A stretch of 64,000 nt of DNA from Kitasatospora sp. MMS16-BH015 (GTDB lineage: Bacteria > Actinomycetota > Actinomycetes > Streptomycetales > Streptomycetaceae): the NCBI RefSeq assembly GCF_002943525.1, contig NZ_CP025394.1:744001-808000 (forward strand), read 5' to 3'. This document shows positions 34,724 through 44,552 of this stretch, in pieces. The position numbers were made by a program, and so were the translations under genes. The number at the start of each line of letters is the position of its first letter. Position 1 is the stretch's first letter. The notes beneath the pieces were generated by a model. The model ran no database searches. It was not told the DNA's origin and saw only the letters and a program-made list of their open reading frames with translations.

Positions 34724-36376
34724 CTACTTCTGCGAGACCTTGGCCAGGGTCGGGTTCTCGTTGAAGTCGTAGGTCAGATTGGCCCACTTCTCGTTGTTGG
34801 CGACGCGCTGCTGGCTGCGATTCCAGAGCGGGATGAGCGCCAGGTCGTCGCCGATCGCGATCTTCTCGGCCTGCTGGTACAGCTTGGTGCGCGCGGCCAG
34901 GTCCTTGGTGGCGGTGGCCTGGTGGAGCAGCGCGTCGAAGGCCGGGTTGCTGTAGCGGCCGCGGTTGTCGCCCTGGACCTTGTGGGTGACCGGGTCCTCG
35001 TTGATCGAGGTGGTGGCCAGCAGCGGGTTCAGGAAGTTGCCCGGGGTCGGGTAGTCGGCGCCCCAGGCGAAGCGGTAGATCCCGGTGGCGTCCGGGCTCT
35101 TCTCCTTGTCCAGCAGCTGCGCGAACGGCTTGCCGTCGATCTGCACGTCGAGGCCGAGCACGTCCTTGAGCTGCGCCGCCACGGCCTGCACCCAGGCATC
35201 GTGCCCGGCACCGGTGTTGTAGCCGAAGTAGAGCTTGGTGCCCGGGGTCAGCCCGGCCTGGGCGGCGAGCTGCTTGGCCTTCTCCTTGTCCTGCTTGGCG
35301 CAGCTGGCGCAGACCCCCTTCTGGTAGGCGTCGGTGAAGACCGGCGGTATCAGCGAGTCGGCCGCGGTGTAGAAGCCCTTGAACACGCCCTGCACGATGG
35401 CGTTGCGGTCGATCGCGTAGGAGATCGCCTCCCGCGCCTCCTTGCTCTTCATCGGCCCGTTGGCGAGCATCGGCAGCAGGTAGTTCATGCCGTTGGCGTT
35501 CCACTGGTACCAGTCACCCTTGGGGTTGTACGTGGCCTTGGCCGCCGTGAGCTGCTCGGTGGGCATCCGGGCCCAGTCGAACTGGGCCGCCTGGAAGCCC
35601 TGGTACTCCAACTGGGCGGCGTTGGTCGCGTTGAGGATGGAGATCTCGACTCGGTCCAGGTGGGCCTTGGTGAGGCCGTAGCCGTCGTTGCGGACCAGCG
35701 TGATCTTGCCGTTGTGCTGCCAGGGGCCGTCCATCTTGAACGGGCCGTTGCCGATCGGCTGGTCGTTGTACGCCTTGTTGTCGCCCGCGCCCGCCACCGT
35801 CGGCACCGGGCTGAACACGGTGTGGAACGTCCGGACGTCGAACTCGCAGTCGGGGATGGCCATCTTGACCACCAGCGTGGTGGCGTCCGGCGCCGTGAGG
35901 CCCCGGAAGCCGGTGGCGTTGCCCGTGTTGAGCTCCTTGAACCCGTCGATCTCACCCAGGTGGTAGGCCACGTCGGAGGCCGTGGCCTTGGCCGCCGCCC
36001 GGGTCCAGCCCCGCACGAAGGCCGCCGCGTCCACCGGCTCGCCGTTGCTGAAGGTGGTGCCGCCCTTGATCTTGAACGTCCACTGCGAGCAGTCCACGTT
36101 CGGCGTGCGGCTCTCGGCCAGGGCGTTGGAGATCTTGCCGTCGACGGAGACACTGGTGAGCCCGGTGAACAGGTTCTCGGTGACGAGATTGCCCTCGGAC
36201 TCCTGGGAGTTGTCCGGGTCGATGGCCACGGGCTCGACGATGCCCATCCGGAACGTTCCGCCGTCCTTGGCGGCCGTGCTGGGGTTGGGCTTGGGAGCAC
36301 TGCCGCCGCAGGCGGACACGGCCAGGGCGGTGGCCGCTGCCACCGCCGTCCACTGCAGCGCCTTGGTGAGCTTCAT
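34724..36376 (-). CDS. dppA: Peptide-binding lipoprotein of the dpp operon (SBP family 5)
   Basis: 550 residues, the extracytoplasmic solute-binding protein that delivers peptides to DppBC. The signal peptide MKLTKALQWTAVAAATALAVSACGG ends in a lipobox (LAVSAC), so it is lipidated at Cys23 and held at the outer face of the membrane. The family 5 signature is near residues 70-110 (NLFTGLTSVSVDGKISNALAESR, WTFKIKGGTTFSNGEPVDAAAFVRGWTRA). Substrates of this family also include nickel, haem and glycans, so peptide specificity is presumed. First gene of the operon; the following permease is 94 bp away. Confidence 0.9.
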   Translation of the reverse strand: MKLTKALQWTAVAAATALAVSACGGSAPKPNPSTAAKDGGTFRMGIVEPVAIDPDNSQESEGNLVTENLFTGLTSVSVDGKISNALAESRTPNVDCSQWTFKIKGGTTFSNGEPVDAAAFVRGWTRAAAKATASDVAYHLGEIDGFKELNTGNATGFRGLTAPDATTLVVKMAIPDCEFDVRTFHTVFSPVPTVAGAGDNKAYNDQPIGNGPFKMDGPWQHNGKITLVRNDGYGLTKAHLDRVEISILNATNAAQLEYQGFQAAQFDWARMPTEQLTAAKATYNPKGDWYQWNANGMNYLLPMLANGPMKSKEAREAISYAIDRNAIVQGVFKGFYTAADSLIPPVFTDAYQKGVCASCAKQDKEKAKQLAAQAGLTPGTKLYFGYNTGAGHDAWVQAVAAQLKDVLGLDVQIDGKPFAQLLDKEKSPDATGIYRFAWGADYPTPGNFLNPLLATTSINEDPVTHKVQGDNRGRYSNPAFDALLHQATATKDLAARTKLYQQAEKIAIGDDLALIPLWNRSQQRVANNEKWANLTYDFNENPTLAKVSQK

Positions 36377-36715
36377 TCAGCTGCCTCGATTCAGGGCGTG
36401 GGAACGAAGTGGCAACCCCGCAGTCCGGCGTTCCGGGCACGCAGGGACGGCAACGTCAGGGCACACCCGCGGAGTTGGCGTTGTGACCGCTGGTACGCGC
36501 AGAGCCACTATCGAGCCGTCGACCCCTCCCGTGGAATCGCCCGGTGCATCTCTTTTCAGTTACGCGCATCGGCCAACCCGGGACAATGCTTCGCAAATTC
36601 CGGCATTCCGGCCGTGGAATTCGATGATCGGTTTCCCTGATCGTTTCGCGGCGCATTGTCGCTGCTCATACAAGGTGCCGGCCCAACCGGCAGGCCGGCG
36701 GCGGGGATCCGGGGC
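36377..36715. other. Intergenic stretch upstream of the dpp operon
   Basis: About 340 bp with no supported gene, distinctly less GC-rich at 36540-36680. It must hold the dpp promoter. I see GGAAT-N19-GTT on the reverse strand (36601 to 36575), one base longer than the SigR consensus and 200 bp from the start codon, which I do not accept as a promoter. Nothing else could be placed. Confidence 0.5.
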
Positions 36716-38182
36716 TCAGCCCACCGGCCCGGCCGCCCGGCGGAGCAGCCGGCGGGCGGCCGGCTCGCGCTGGTAGGCGCGCAGCCGCGACCTCAGCCGG
36801 CGCAGCGCTTCGTCGGCCCGGGCCGAGCGGATGTAGGGGTGGTCGTCCAGGAAGGACTCGCCACTCACGCAGGCCAACTCCACGTGACCCTGGCGGAGTT
36901 GGAGCTCGGCCAGCCGGATGGTGGTCAGCGCCCTGGCCCGTCGCTCGCCGGGCGGGCGGTGCCGCAGCGAGGCGGCCAGCGCGCCGCAGGCGCCCGGCAG
37001 GTCGCCCGCCGCCACGAGCACCTCGGCCTGCTGGTGGGCCAGCGCGGCCTCGTGGTAGCCGCCGAGCACCGGGCTGGCGGTCCGGCTCCGCTCCAACAGC
37101 CGCTGGGCCCGGGAGAGTTCGGCCAGTGCGGCCCGCCGTTCACCCACGGCGGCCAGGGCCACGGCCAGCTGCCCGGTGACGAAGGCGGCCGACTCCCCAG
37201 CCAGCGCGCCCACGCCCCGCGCGGCCGACTCGGCGAACTGCAGCGCCTGCCGGTGGTTGCCCAGGTAGTAGGCCTGCACACTCATCTGGCGCTCGATCAT
37301 GGCGACCCGTCCCCGGTCCTCGGCCGCCAGTTCGGCGGCGATCCGGCAGTAGGCCTGGGCGGCGCCGTGCAACTGCGCGTCGAAGCAGAGGAACCCGGCC
37401 AGGTAGGCGAGGTCGGCCGCCGCCTCGCGCAGCCGCCGCCCGACGGTGAGCGAGGCCGGCGCCGCGAGCTGGACCGCGATGTCCGTGGCCAGGTAGGAGC
37501 TGAGCACCGGGCGCAACTCCACTCCGCCGAAGGCGTCGTCGGCCGCCGCGAACAGCCCGGTCATCAGCTGGGCCGACCGCACGTGCGCCGTCCCCGTCCG
37601 TCCCACCCGGGTCCCGCTCCCCTGCCCGGCCCGTGCCCCCTGTCGAGCACCGCTCCCCGGGCGCCCCCCGCCGTCCACCCGAGCGGCCTGTTTCACCCCG
37701 CCGACCACCCCGGGAGCGCCTCCCACCCCGGGCTCACCGCCCGACCGCTCGCCACCGTCCCCGCCACCGCCGCCCGCCCTGCCCCACACCCCGCCCCCCG
37801 CCGTGAACGGCTCGGCCACCGAGGAGTACGCGAGCAGCCGCAGCGTCCTGGCCCCCACCAGCGAGGCCGCGCCGAGGTGTTGGAGCCGCTCGTGGGCGGA
37901 CTGCTCGGGGCGGGGTTCGGGCGGCCGGCCGGCCAGGCCGGCGGCCTCGGGGGTGATCTCCCGGCCGAGGGCCCGCCCCAGCACCCGGCAGACGATCTCC
38001 GCGACCTGCGGCCGGGGGCGCGAGCCGCCCAGCCAGTGGGCCACCGCCGTGCGGTCGTACCGCAGCGCGAGGGCGCAGCGGGCACCCTCGGTGTTGACGG
38101 CGCGGGCGAGCTGCTGGCCCGTCCAGGAGGTCTCGTCGAGCAGGGCGCGGAGCCGGGTGTTGGGGGCGCGGGTGGCTGTCAC
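36716..38182 (-). CDS. HTH plus TPR-like transcriptional regulator
   Basis: 488 residues. The N-terminal 80 residues form an XRE-like DNA-binding domain (LRALLDETSWTGQQLARAVN, YDRTAVAHWLGGSRPRPQVAEIVCRVLGRALG). A low-complexity Gly/Arg-rich linker (about 130-200) joins a helical repeat region with TPR-like units (AYCRIAAELAAEDRGRVAMIERQMS, AYYLGNHRQALQFAESAARG, AALAHQQAEVLVAAGDLPGACGALAASL). Such proteins are frequent pathway-specific regulators in Streptomyces that often sense peptides or lipids. It is divergent from the isoprenoid operon and a TTCAAC direct repeat lies in the shared 362-bp space, so it is the natural candidate regulator of that operon. Confidence 0.8.
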   Translation of the reverse strand: MTATRAPNTRLRALLDETSWTGQQLARAVNTEGARCALALRYDRTAVAHWLGGSRPRPQVAEIVCRVLGRALGREITPEAAGLAGRPPEPRPEQSAHERLQHLGAASLVGARTLRLLAYSSVAEPFTAGGGVWGRAGGGGGDGGERSGGEPGVGGAPGVVGGVKQAARVDGGGRPGSGARQGARAGQGSGTRVGRTGTAHVRSAQLMTGLFAAADDAFGGVELRPVLSSYLATDIAVQLAAPASLTVGRRLREAAADLAYLAGFLCFDAQLHGAAQAYCRIAAELAAEDRGRVAMIERQMSVQAYYLGNHRQALQFAESAARGVGALAGESAAFVTGQLAVALAAVGERRAALAELSRAQRLLERSRTASPVLGGYHEAALAHQQAEVLVAAGDLPGACGALAASLRHRPPGERRARALTTIRLAELQLRQGHVELACVSGESFLDDHPYIRSARADEALRRLRSRLRAYQREPAARRLLRRAAGPVG

Positions 38183-38275
38183 CGTGAACTCCCGTCGTTG
38201 CGGGCCGAACTGACTCTCCGGGTCGGCGGAGTCCGGGTGGCGCGGGGGCAGGGTGGGACTCGGGCGGGCCGGGGG

Positions 38276-38300
38276 TGTTCAACGCCGGCGGACATTCAAC
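38276..38300. promoter_or_regulatory. TTCAAC-N11-TTCAAC box between the HTH/TPR regulator and the isoprenoid operon
   Basis: TTCAAC occurs at 38278-38283 and 38295-38300, starts 17 bp apart, the first inside GTTCAACGC, identical to the encapsulin-operon copy over these 9 bases. It lies about 95 bp upstream of the regulator gene and 245 bp upstream of the polyprenyl synthase gene. The rest of the 362-bp gap (38183-38544) shows no other element that I can support. Confidence 0.5.
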
Positions 38301-38544
38301 AGCAGGGGCCCGGCCTCGGGTTCCGTGGCACGGCCCCCGGCGGGCGTACTTGGAACTGTGGCCGCCCGGTCATGACCGTGGCAAGAGCCTCCGGGTGCGT
38401 GCCCAGCGGTGTGCGCCCCGGGTACGCCCGGGTGTCCCCCGGTCGCGCCCGGCAGCCGCCGCCACCCCACGGCTGGTCGTACCCGCACCACCGGCGCGCG
38501 CGAACGGCGCGCGCGAGTTCGACACAGGAGAGGGCCAGAAGGCC

Positions 38545-39603
38545 ATGACGGTCACCGAAACCTCCCCCGGCGCACGCCGGACCGACCTGCTGCTCGCGCA
38601 GGCCCGCGGCATCGTGGACGCCCTGCTGCGCCGGAGCTTCCAGCAGCTCCCGCCCGCCATGCGGCTGGTCTGCGGCTACCAGCTCGGCTGGTGGGAGGCG
38701 GACGGGCGGCCCGCCTCCGGTGCCTCCGGCAAGGCGCTGCGGCCCGCCCTCGCGCTGGCGGCGGCCGAGGCGGCCGGCGGCCACCGGAGCGCGGCCGTCC
38801 CGGCCGGGGCGGTGGCCGAGCTGGTGCACAACTTCTCGCTGCTGCACGACGACGTGCTCGACCGGGACGAGACCCGCCGGCACCGGGCCACCGCCTGGAA
38901 GGTGTACGGCACCGCCGACGCGATCCTGGCCGGGGACGCGATGCTGGCCCTCGCCTCCCAGCTGCTCGCCACCGGCGAGTACGGCTTCGAACGCCACCCG
39001 CGCGCGCTCGGCGAGGCGCTGCGCCGGATGGGCCGGTGCGTCACCGAGCTGTGCGAGGCGCAGCACCTGGACTGCGAGTTCGAGACCCGCACGGACGTGG
39101 AGCTGGCCGAGTGCCTGGGCATGGCGGAGGGCAAGACCGGCGCGCTGCTCGGGCTCTCCTGCGCGCTGGGCGCGCTCGCGGCGGGGGCGCCCGACGGGGT
39201 GGTCCGCGCGATGGACGCCTTCGGGCGCCGGCTGGGCATGGTCTTCCAGCTGACCGACGACCTGCTGGGCATCTGGGGTGATCCGGCGGTCACCGGCAAG
39301 CCGGTGGGGGCCGACCTGCTGGTGCGCAAGAAGTCCCTCCCGGTGGTGGCCGCGCTCCACGAGCCGGGCCCGGCGGGGCGCGAACTGCGGGCCCGCTACG
39401 CCTCGGCGGAGCCGCTCGACCAGGCCGGGCTGACCCGCACCACCGAGCTGGTGGAGCTCGCGGGCGGCCGGGCCTGGGCCGTGGAGCAGGCCCGGCACTA
39501 CACCGTCTCCGCCCTCGCCCTGCTCGACCACGGCCTGCCCGCCACGGCCGACACCGCCGCCCTGCGCGACCTCGCCGCCTCGATCGCCGGCCGCACCCTC
39601 TGA
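38545..39603 (+). CDS. Polyprenyl diphosphate synthase (GGPP-synthase-like)
   Basis: 352 residues. The first Asp-rich motif is LLHDDVLDRDETRRHR, the second FQLTDDLLGIWGDPAVTGKP, both with intact aspartates; the KALRPALALAAAEAAGG region carries the diphosphate-binding residues. This chain-elongation enzyme builds C15-C20 or longer prenyl diphosphates from IPP and allylic substrates. Residues before the first motif (VAELVHNFSLLHDD) have a bulky Phe at the position that often limits chain length in geranylgeranyl types, so C20 is likely but not certain. Start at ATG 38545 after GGAGAGGGCCAGAAGGCC. First gene of the isoprenoid operon. Confidence 0.88.
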   Translation: MTVTETSPGARRTDLLLAQARGIVDALLRRSFQQLPPAMRLVCGYQLGWWEADGRPASGASGKALRPALALAAAEAAGGHRSAAVPAGAVAELVHNFSLLHDDVLDRDETRRHRATAWKVYGTADAILAGDAMLALASQLLATGEYGFERHPRALGEALRRMGRCVTELCEAQHLDCEFETRTDVELAECLGMAEGKTGALLGLSCALGALAAGAPDGVVRAMDAFGRRLGMVFQLTDDLLGIWGDPAVTGKPVGADLLVRKKSLPVVAALHEPGPAGRELRARYASAEPLDQAGLTRTTELVELAGGRAWAVEQARHYTVSALALLDHGLPATADTAALRDLAASIAGRTL

Positions 39604-39753
39604 GCCGCCCCACCGCACGCGCCGCCGCGCCCCACCGCCACCGCGCATCCACCCGCGCCGAGTCGCATCCGCGCCGCCTTGAACCGCCCCGACCCGCACT
39701 CCACGCCGCTGCCCCACACCACACCGCACCACACGACCGCCGGAGGCCCCCGC

Positions 39754-40704
39754 ATGCCCGCCCACCCCAGGACCGGCCTGCTCGCCGCGCCCCGCTCCTT
39801 CTGCGCGGGGGTCGAGCGCGCCATCGACGCCGTCGAGCGCCTGCTGGACGCACCCGGCCGCGCCGCGCCCGTCTACGTCCGCAAGCAGATCGTGCACAAC
39901 ACCCACGTGGTGGCCGACCTGGCCGCCCGGGGCACCGTCTTCGTCGAGGAGCTGACCGAGGTGCCCGAGGGCGCCACCGTGATCTTCTCGGCGCACGGCG
40001 TCTCGCCGGAGGTCCGGGCCCAGGCGGCGGCCAAGTCGCTGACCGTGGTGGACGCGACCTGCCCCCTGGTGACGAAGGTGCACTCCGAAGCGAAACGTTT
40101 CGCTGCCCGGGGTGACACCGTGGTGCTGATCGGGCACGCCGGGCACGAGGAGATCGAGGGCACCCTCGGCGAGGCCCCGGAGCAGGCCCTGCTGGTCGCC
40201 ACCGCCGAGGAGGCCCGCGCCCTGACGGTGCCGGACGAGGCCCGGGTCTCGTACCTGACCCAGACCACCCTCGCCCTGGACGAGACCGAGGAGGTGGTCG
40301 GGGCGTTGCGCGAGCGCTTCCCGCTGCTCCAGGGGCCGGCCGGGGCGGACATCTGCTACGCCACCACCAACCGCCAGCTGGCCGTGGAGGCGGTGGCCGA
40401 GCGGGCCGAGCTGGTGCTGGTGGTCGGCTCGGCCAACTCCTCCAATTCCGTCCGGATGGTGGAGGTGGCCCGCCGGCACGGCGTCCCGGCCCACCTGGTC
40501 GAGGACGCCGGCGCGATCGACCCCGCCTGGCTCACCGGCGTGCGCACCGTCGGCCTCTCGGCCGGGGCCTCCGCGCCCCCGGCACTGGTGACCGAGGTGG
40601 TCGAGGCGCTGCGCCGGCTCGGCCCGGTCACGCTCGAGGAGCACACCACCACGGTCGAGTCCGTCGTCTTCGCCCCACCCGCACCGGTAAGGGACCACCC
40701 ATGA
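39754..40704 (+). CDS. ispH: 4-hydroxy-3-methylbut-2-enyl diphosphate reductase
   Basis: 316 residues, the last MEP-pathway enzyme, making IPP and DMAPP with a [4Fe-4S] cluster. The three cluster cysteines are present: [25 protein letters not shown] and [11 protein letters not shown]. Conserved residues HNTHVV, SAHGV, GHAGHEE and [10 protein letters not shown] are all there. The ATG at 39754 follows CGGAGG by 7 bp; a longer frame upstream is unsupported. The 150 bp before it are C-rich and nearly G-free. The ORF overlaps dxs by 4 nt (ATGA). Probably a second copy besides a housekeeping one elsewhere. Confidence 0.95.
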   Translation: MPAHPRTGLLAAPRSFCAGVERAIDAVERLLDAPGRAAPVYVRKQIVHNTHVVADLAARGTVFVEELTEVPEGATVIFSAHGVSPEVRAQAAAKSLTVVDATCPLVTKVHSEAKRFAARGDTVVLIGHAGHEEIEGTLGEAPEQALLVATAEEARALTVPDEARVSYLTQTTLALDETEEVVGALRERFPLLQGPAGADICYATTNRQLAVEAVAERAELVLVVGSANSSNSVRMVEVARRHGVPAHLVEDAGAIDPAWLTGVRTVGLSAGASAPPALVTEVVEALRRLGPVTLEEHTTTVESVVFAPPAPVRDHP

Positions 40705-42539
40705 CAGCCCCCACCACCCACCGCCCCGCCCCGGCCGACCCGGCCGACTCGGCGCCCGGCCTGCTGGCCGGGCTCACCGGCCCCGAGCAGCTGCGGGCGC
40801 TGCCCGCCGAGCTGCTGCCGGAGCTGGCGGCCGAGCTGCGCGCGGCGCTGATCGCCCGGGTCAGCGCGGCCGGCGGTCACCTCGGCCCGAACCTCGGGGT
40901 GGTCGAGCTGACCATCGCCCTGCACCGGGTGTTCCACTCCCCGCACGACACCCTGCTCTTCGACACCGGCCACCAAGCCTACGTGCACAAGATGCTGACG
41001 GGCCGTCAGTGCGAGTTCGGCGAGCTGCGCCGCTCCGGCGGCCTGTCGGGCTACCCGTGCGCGGCCGAGTCGGCGCACGACGTGATCGAGAACAGCCACG
41101 CCTCCAGCGCGCTGGCCCACGCCGACGGGCTGGCCGAGGGGTACCACCTGACGGGGCAGCGGGACCGGGCCGTGGTCGCACTGGTGGGCGACGGCGCGCT
41201 GACCGGCGGCATGGCCTACGAGGCGCTGAACAACCTCGGGGCCGCGCCGCACCGCCGGGTGGTCGTGCTGCTGAACGACAACGGGCGGTCCTACGCCCCC
41301 ACCGCCGGGGCGGTCGCCGCCCACCTGGCCGGGCTCCGCACCGGGGCTGCCGACGGCCCCAACCTGTTCGAACGGCTGGGGCTGCACTACCTCGGCCCGG
41401 TGGACGGACACGACCTGCCCGCACTGGAGTTGATGCTCGGTCAGGCCAAGGCGCTCGGCCGGCCGGTGGTGGTGCACGCCGTCACCGTCAAGGGCAAGGG
41501 CTACCCGCACGCCGAGGCCGACGAGGCGGAGAAGATGCACGCCGTCGGCGTGATCGACCCCGGCACCGGGCGGCCCGCGCAGCCGGCCACCGCCCTCACC
41601 TGGACCGACGTGTTCGCCGAGGAGCTGGCCGAACTCGGCGAGCGGCACCAGGAGTTGGTGGCCATCACGGCCGCGATGCCCGGGCCCACCGGGCTCGCCA
41701 GGTTCGGCGAGCGGTACCCGGAGCGCTGCTTCGACGTGGGCATCGCCGAGCAGCACGCGGTGGCCGGGGCGGCCGGGCTGGCCCGGGCCGGGCTGCGGCC
41801 GGTGGTGGCGGTGTACTCCACCTTCCTCAACCGGGCCTACGACCAGCTGCTGATGGACGTGGCCCTGCACCGCCTCCCGGTCACCCTGGTGCTCGACCGG
41901 GCCGGCATCACCGGCCCGGACGGGCCGAGCCACCACGGCATGTGGGACGTCTCGCTGCTGGCCAGCGTGCCCGGCCTGCGGCTGGCCGCCCCGCGCGACC
42001 CGGCCGGTCTGCGCACCCTGCTCACCGAGGCCGTCACCCACCACCACGAGGGGCCGACGGCGCTGCGCTTCCCCAAGTCGGCCGTCGGGCCCGACCTGCC
42101 CGCCCTGGACCGGACCGGGCCGGTGGAGGTGCTGCACCGCTCCGCCGGGCCGGAGGTGCTGCTGGTGGCGGTCGGTCCGCTGGCCGCGGAGTGCCTGGAG
42201 GCAGCCCGCTACCTGGCCGGCACGGGCATCGGCGTCACGGTGGCCGATCCGCGCTGGGTGCTGCCGGTGCCGCGCGAGCTGGTCAGCCTGGCGGCCCGGC
42301 ACCGGCTGGTGGTCACCGTGGAGGACGGCATCCGCAGCGGCGGGGTGGGCGCGGCGCTGGCCCGCGCACTGGCCGACGGCGCCGTCACCACCCCGCTCGT
42401 GCCGCTCGGCCTGCCCGGCCGCTTCCTGCAACACGGCACCCGCGCCGAGCTGTTGGCCGCCGCCGGGCTCACCGCCAAGGGCATCGTGCACTCGGTGCTC
42501 TGCGCCCGAGCGGGCTACCCCGCCCCGTACCAGAGCTGA
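40701..42539 (+). CDS. dxs: 1-deoxy-D-xylulose-5-phosphate synthase
   Basis: 612 residues, thiamine-diphosphate enzyme condensing pyruvate and glyceraldehyde 3-phosphate, the first and often rate-limiting step of the MEP pathway. Conserved [16 protein letters not shown], the ThDP motif [22 protein letters not shown], the domain II motif [17 protein letters not shown] and [42 protein letters not shown] are complete. It is slightly shorter than E. coli Dxs but normal for secondary copies in Streptomyces. Translational coupling to ispH. Confidence 0.95.
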   Translation: MTAPTTHRPAPADPADSAPGLLAGLTGPEQLRALPAELLPELAAELRAALIARVSAAGGHLGPNLGVVELTIALHRVFHSPHDTLLFDTGHQAYVHKMLTGRQCEFGELRRSGGLSGYPCAAESAHDVIENSHASSALAHADGLAEGYHLTGQRDRAVVALVGDGALTGGMAYEALNNLGAAPHRRVVVLLNDNGRSYAPTAGAVAAHLAGLRTGAADGPNLFERLGLHYLGPVDGHDLPALELMLGQAKALGRPVVVHAVTVKGKGYPHAEADEAEKMHAVGVIDPGTGRPAQPATALTWTDVFAEELAELGERHQELVAITAAMPGPTGLARFGERYPERCFDVGIAEQHAVAGAAGLARAGLRPVVAVYSTFLNRAYDQLLMDVALHRLPVTLVLDRAGITGPDGPSHHGMWDVSLLASVPGLRLAAPRDPAGLRTLLTEAVTHHHEGPTALRFPKSAVGPDLPALDRTGPVEVLHRSAGPEVLLVAVGPLAAECLEAARYLAGTGIGVTVADPRWVLPVPRELVSLAARHRLVVTVEDGIRSGGVGAALARALADGAVTTPLVPLGLPGRFLQHGTRAELLAAAGLTAKGIVHSVLCARAGYPAPYQS

Positions 42540-42568
42540 CCCCACCCCCTGGAACCTCCGGAGTCACC

Positions 42569-43681
42569 ATGACCGCGACGCCCCTCGACCTCGCCCCGCC
42601 CCGCCCCGCCCGCCGCCCCAGCCGCCGGATCCAGGTCGGCTCGGTGCCGGTCGGGGGCGGCGCGCCGATCTCGGTGCAGACCATGACCACCACGGTGACC
42701 GCCGACGTGGACGCCACCCTCCAGCAGATCGCCGAGGTCACCGCGGCGGGCTGCGAGATCGTCCGGGTCGCGGTGCCCTCCCAGGACGACGCCGAGGCGC
42801 TGCCCGAGATCACCCGCAAGTCGCCGATCCCGGTGATCGCCGACATCCACTTCCAACCCCGGTACGTCTTCGCGGCCATCGACGCCGGCTGCGCGGCCGT
42901 CCGGGTCAACCCGGGCAACATCAAGGCCTTCGACGACAAGGTCCGCGAGATCGCCAAGGCCGCCTCGGCGGCCGGGGTGCCGATCCGGATCGGTGTCAAC
43001 GCGGGCTCACTGGACCGCCGGCTGCTCGCCAAGTACGGCCGGGCCACCCCCGAGGCGCTGGTGGAGTCGGCGCTCTGGGAGTGCTCGCTCTTCGAGGAGC
43101 ACGGCTTCCGCGACCTCAAGATCGCCGTCAAGCACCACGACCCGCTGGTGATGATCGCCGCCTACCGGCAGCTCGCCGCGGCTTGCGACTACCCGCTCCA
43201 CCTGGGCGTCACCGAGGCCGGCCCGGCCTTCCAGGGCGCGATCAAATCGGCCGTGGCCTTCGGCATCCTGCTGGCCGAGGGCATCGGCGACACCATCCGG
43301 GTCTCGCTCTCCGCCCCGCCGGTGGAGCAGGTCAAGGCGGGCGCGCACATCCTCCAGTCGCTCGGGCTGCGCCCGCGCCGGCTGGAGATCGTCTCCTGCC
43401 CGGGCTGCGGCCGACTCCAGGTCGACATCCATCGCCTGGCCACCCAGGTCGAGGCCGCCTTCGAGGGCTTCCCGGTGCCGCTGCGGGTGGCCGTGATGGG
43501 CTGCGTGGTCAACGGCCCCGGCGAATCCCGCGAGGCCGACCTCGGGGTCTCCTCCGGCAACGGCAAGGGCCAGATCTTCGTCAAGGGCGAGGTGGTCCGC
43601 ACCGTGCCCGAACACCGCATCGTGGAGGCCCTGGTGGAGGAGGCACTGCGGCTGGCCGAGCAGACCCCGCCCGAGGAGTGA
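42569..43681 (+). CDS. ispG: 4-hydroxy-3-methylbut-2-en-1-yl diphosphate synthase
   Basis: 370 residues. GcpE reduces MEcPP to HMBPP with an Fe-S cluster. The N-terminal TIM barrel has [34 protein letters not shown] and RVNPGNIK; the C-terminal cluster ligands are in [11 protein letters not shown] and [22 protein letters not shown] 42569 follows CCGGAGTCACC. It closes the ispH-dxs-ispG series 29 bp after dxs. With dxs, ispG and ispH the operon holds the first and last two steps of the pathway but lacks dxr and ispD-F. Confidence 0.95.
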   Translation: MTATPLDLAPPRPARRPSRRIQVGSVPVGGGAPISVQTMTTTVTADVDATLQQIAEVTAAGCEIVRVAVPSQDDAEALPEITRKSPIPVIADIHFQPRYVFAAIDAGCAAVRVNPGNIKAFDDKVREIAKAASAAGVPIRIGVNAGSLDRRLLAKYGRATPEALVESALWECSLFEEHGFRDLKIAVKHHDPLVMIAAYRQLAAACDYPLHLGVTEAGPAFQGAIKSAVAFGILLAEGIGDTIRVSLSAPPVEQVKAGAHILQSLGLRPRRLEIVSCPGCGRLQVDIHRLATQVEAAFEGFPVPLRVAVMGCVVNGPGESREADLGVSSGNGKGQIFVKGEVVRTVPEHRIVEALVEEALRLAEQTPPEE

Positions 43682-43740
43682 CCCGCCGAGGGCCCCTCCT
43701 GCGGGTGACGGACCCGGCCCGGGTGCGGCAGAGTGACCCC

Positions 43741-44520
43741 ATGGATCTCGGACGAGTGGTGGTCACCGGTGCGGCGGGGCGGATCGGGACGGCGGTGCGG
43801 GCCGGGCTGCGCGGCAGCGTCGAGCAGCTGGTGCTGGTCGACCGGGCCCCGCTGACGGCCGATCACCCTTCCGAGGAGGTCCGGCAGTTGGACCTGCTGG
43901 ACGCCGCCGCGGTGGCCGAGGCCCTGGCCGGGGCGGAGGCCGTCCTGCACCTGGGCGGCGTCCCGGACGAGGCCCCCCTGCCCGACCTCCTCCAGGCCAA
44001 CGTGCTGGGCACCCACCACGTCCTGGAGGGTGCCCGCAAGCACGGCCTGCGCCGGGTGGTGCTGGCCAGCAGCAACCGGCTGACCGGCTGCTACCCCACC
44101 GCGAAGACCGTCGGCCCGGCCGACCCGCCGCGCCCGGACGGCCTGTACGGGGTGAGCAAGGTGGCCCTGGAGGCGCTCGGCCGGCTCTACGCCGACAAGT
44201 TCGGCCTCTCGGTGGTCTGCCTGCGGATCGGCAGCTACGAGGACCGCCCGCTGGAGCGGCGCCACCTGGCCACCTGGCTCAGCCCGCGCGACTGCCTCGG
44301 CTACGTCCGGGCCGCCCTCACCACCCCCGGGGTCGGCTTCACCGCCGCGTACGCCGTCTCCGCCAACACCCGCCGCCACTGGGAGCTCCCGGCCGAGCTC
44401 GGCTACACCCCGCTGGACGACGCCGAGGCCCACCTGGCCACCCTCCCCGAGGAGCCCCCGGGCAACGGCCTGCAGGGCGGCGCCTTCGCCGAGCCGGCCT
44501 TCACCCTGCCGTACCTCTAG
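43741..44520 (+). CDS. NAD-dependent uronate-dehydrogenase-like SDR
   Basis: 259 residues of the extended SDR family. The NAD motif is VVVTGAAGRIG (residues 6-16), the catalytic YGVSK (Y136, K140) follows VLASSNRLTG (S110-S111), and the C-terminal segment CLRIGSYEDRPLERRHLATWLSPRDC...GFTAAYAVSANTRRHWE is distinctive for uronate dehydrogenases, which oxidise galacturonate or glucuronate to the aldaric acid lactone. It follows the isoprenoid operon by 59 bp but does not look related to it. ATG 43741. Confidence 0.82.
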   Translation: MDLGRVVVTGAAGRIGTAVRAGLRGSVEQLVLVDRAPLTADHPSEEVRQLDLLDAAAVAEALAGAEAVLHLGGVPDEAPLPDLLQANVLGTHHVLEGARKHGLRRVVLASSNRLTGCYPTAKTVGPADPPRPDGLYGVSKVALEALGRLYADKFGLSVVCLRIGSYEDRPLERRHLATWLSPRDCLGYVRAALTTPGVGFTAAYAVSANTRRHWELPAELGYTPLDDAEAHLATLPEEPPGNGLQGGAFAEPAFTLPYL

Positions 44521-44552
44521 GACTGTCGGCCCCGGCCGGTACGGTGGCACCC

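Noticed and set aside
36575..36601. SigR-type promoter (GGAAT-N19-GTT, reverse strand) for the dpp operon
   Set aside because: Spacer is one base too long and it is about 200 bp from the start codon; nothing else links dpp to thiol stress.
39604..39753. C-rich, G-poor leader before ispH as a Rho utilisation site
   Set aside because: The composition is suggestive, but in this genome C-rich spacers are common and the operon is clearly read through.
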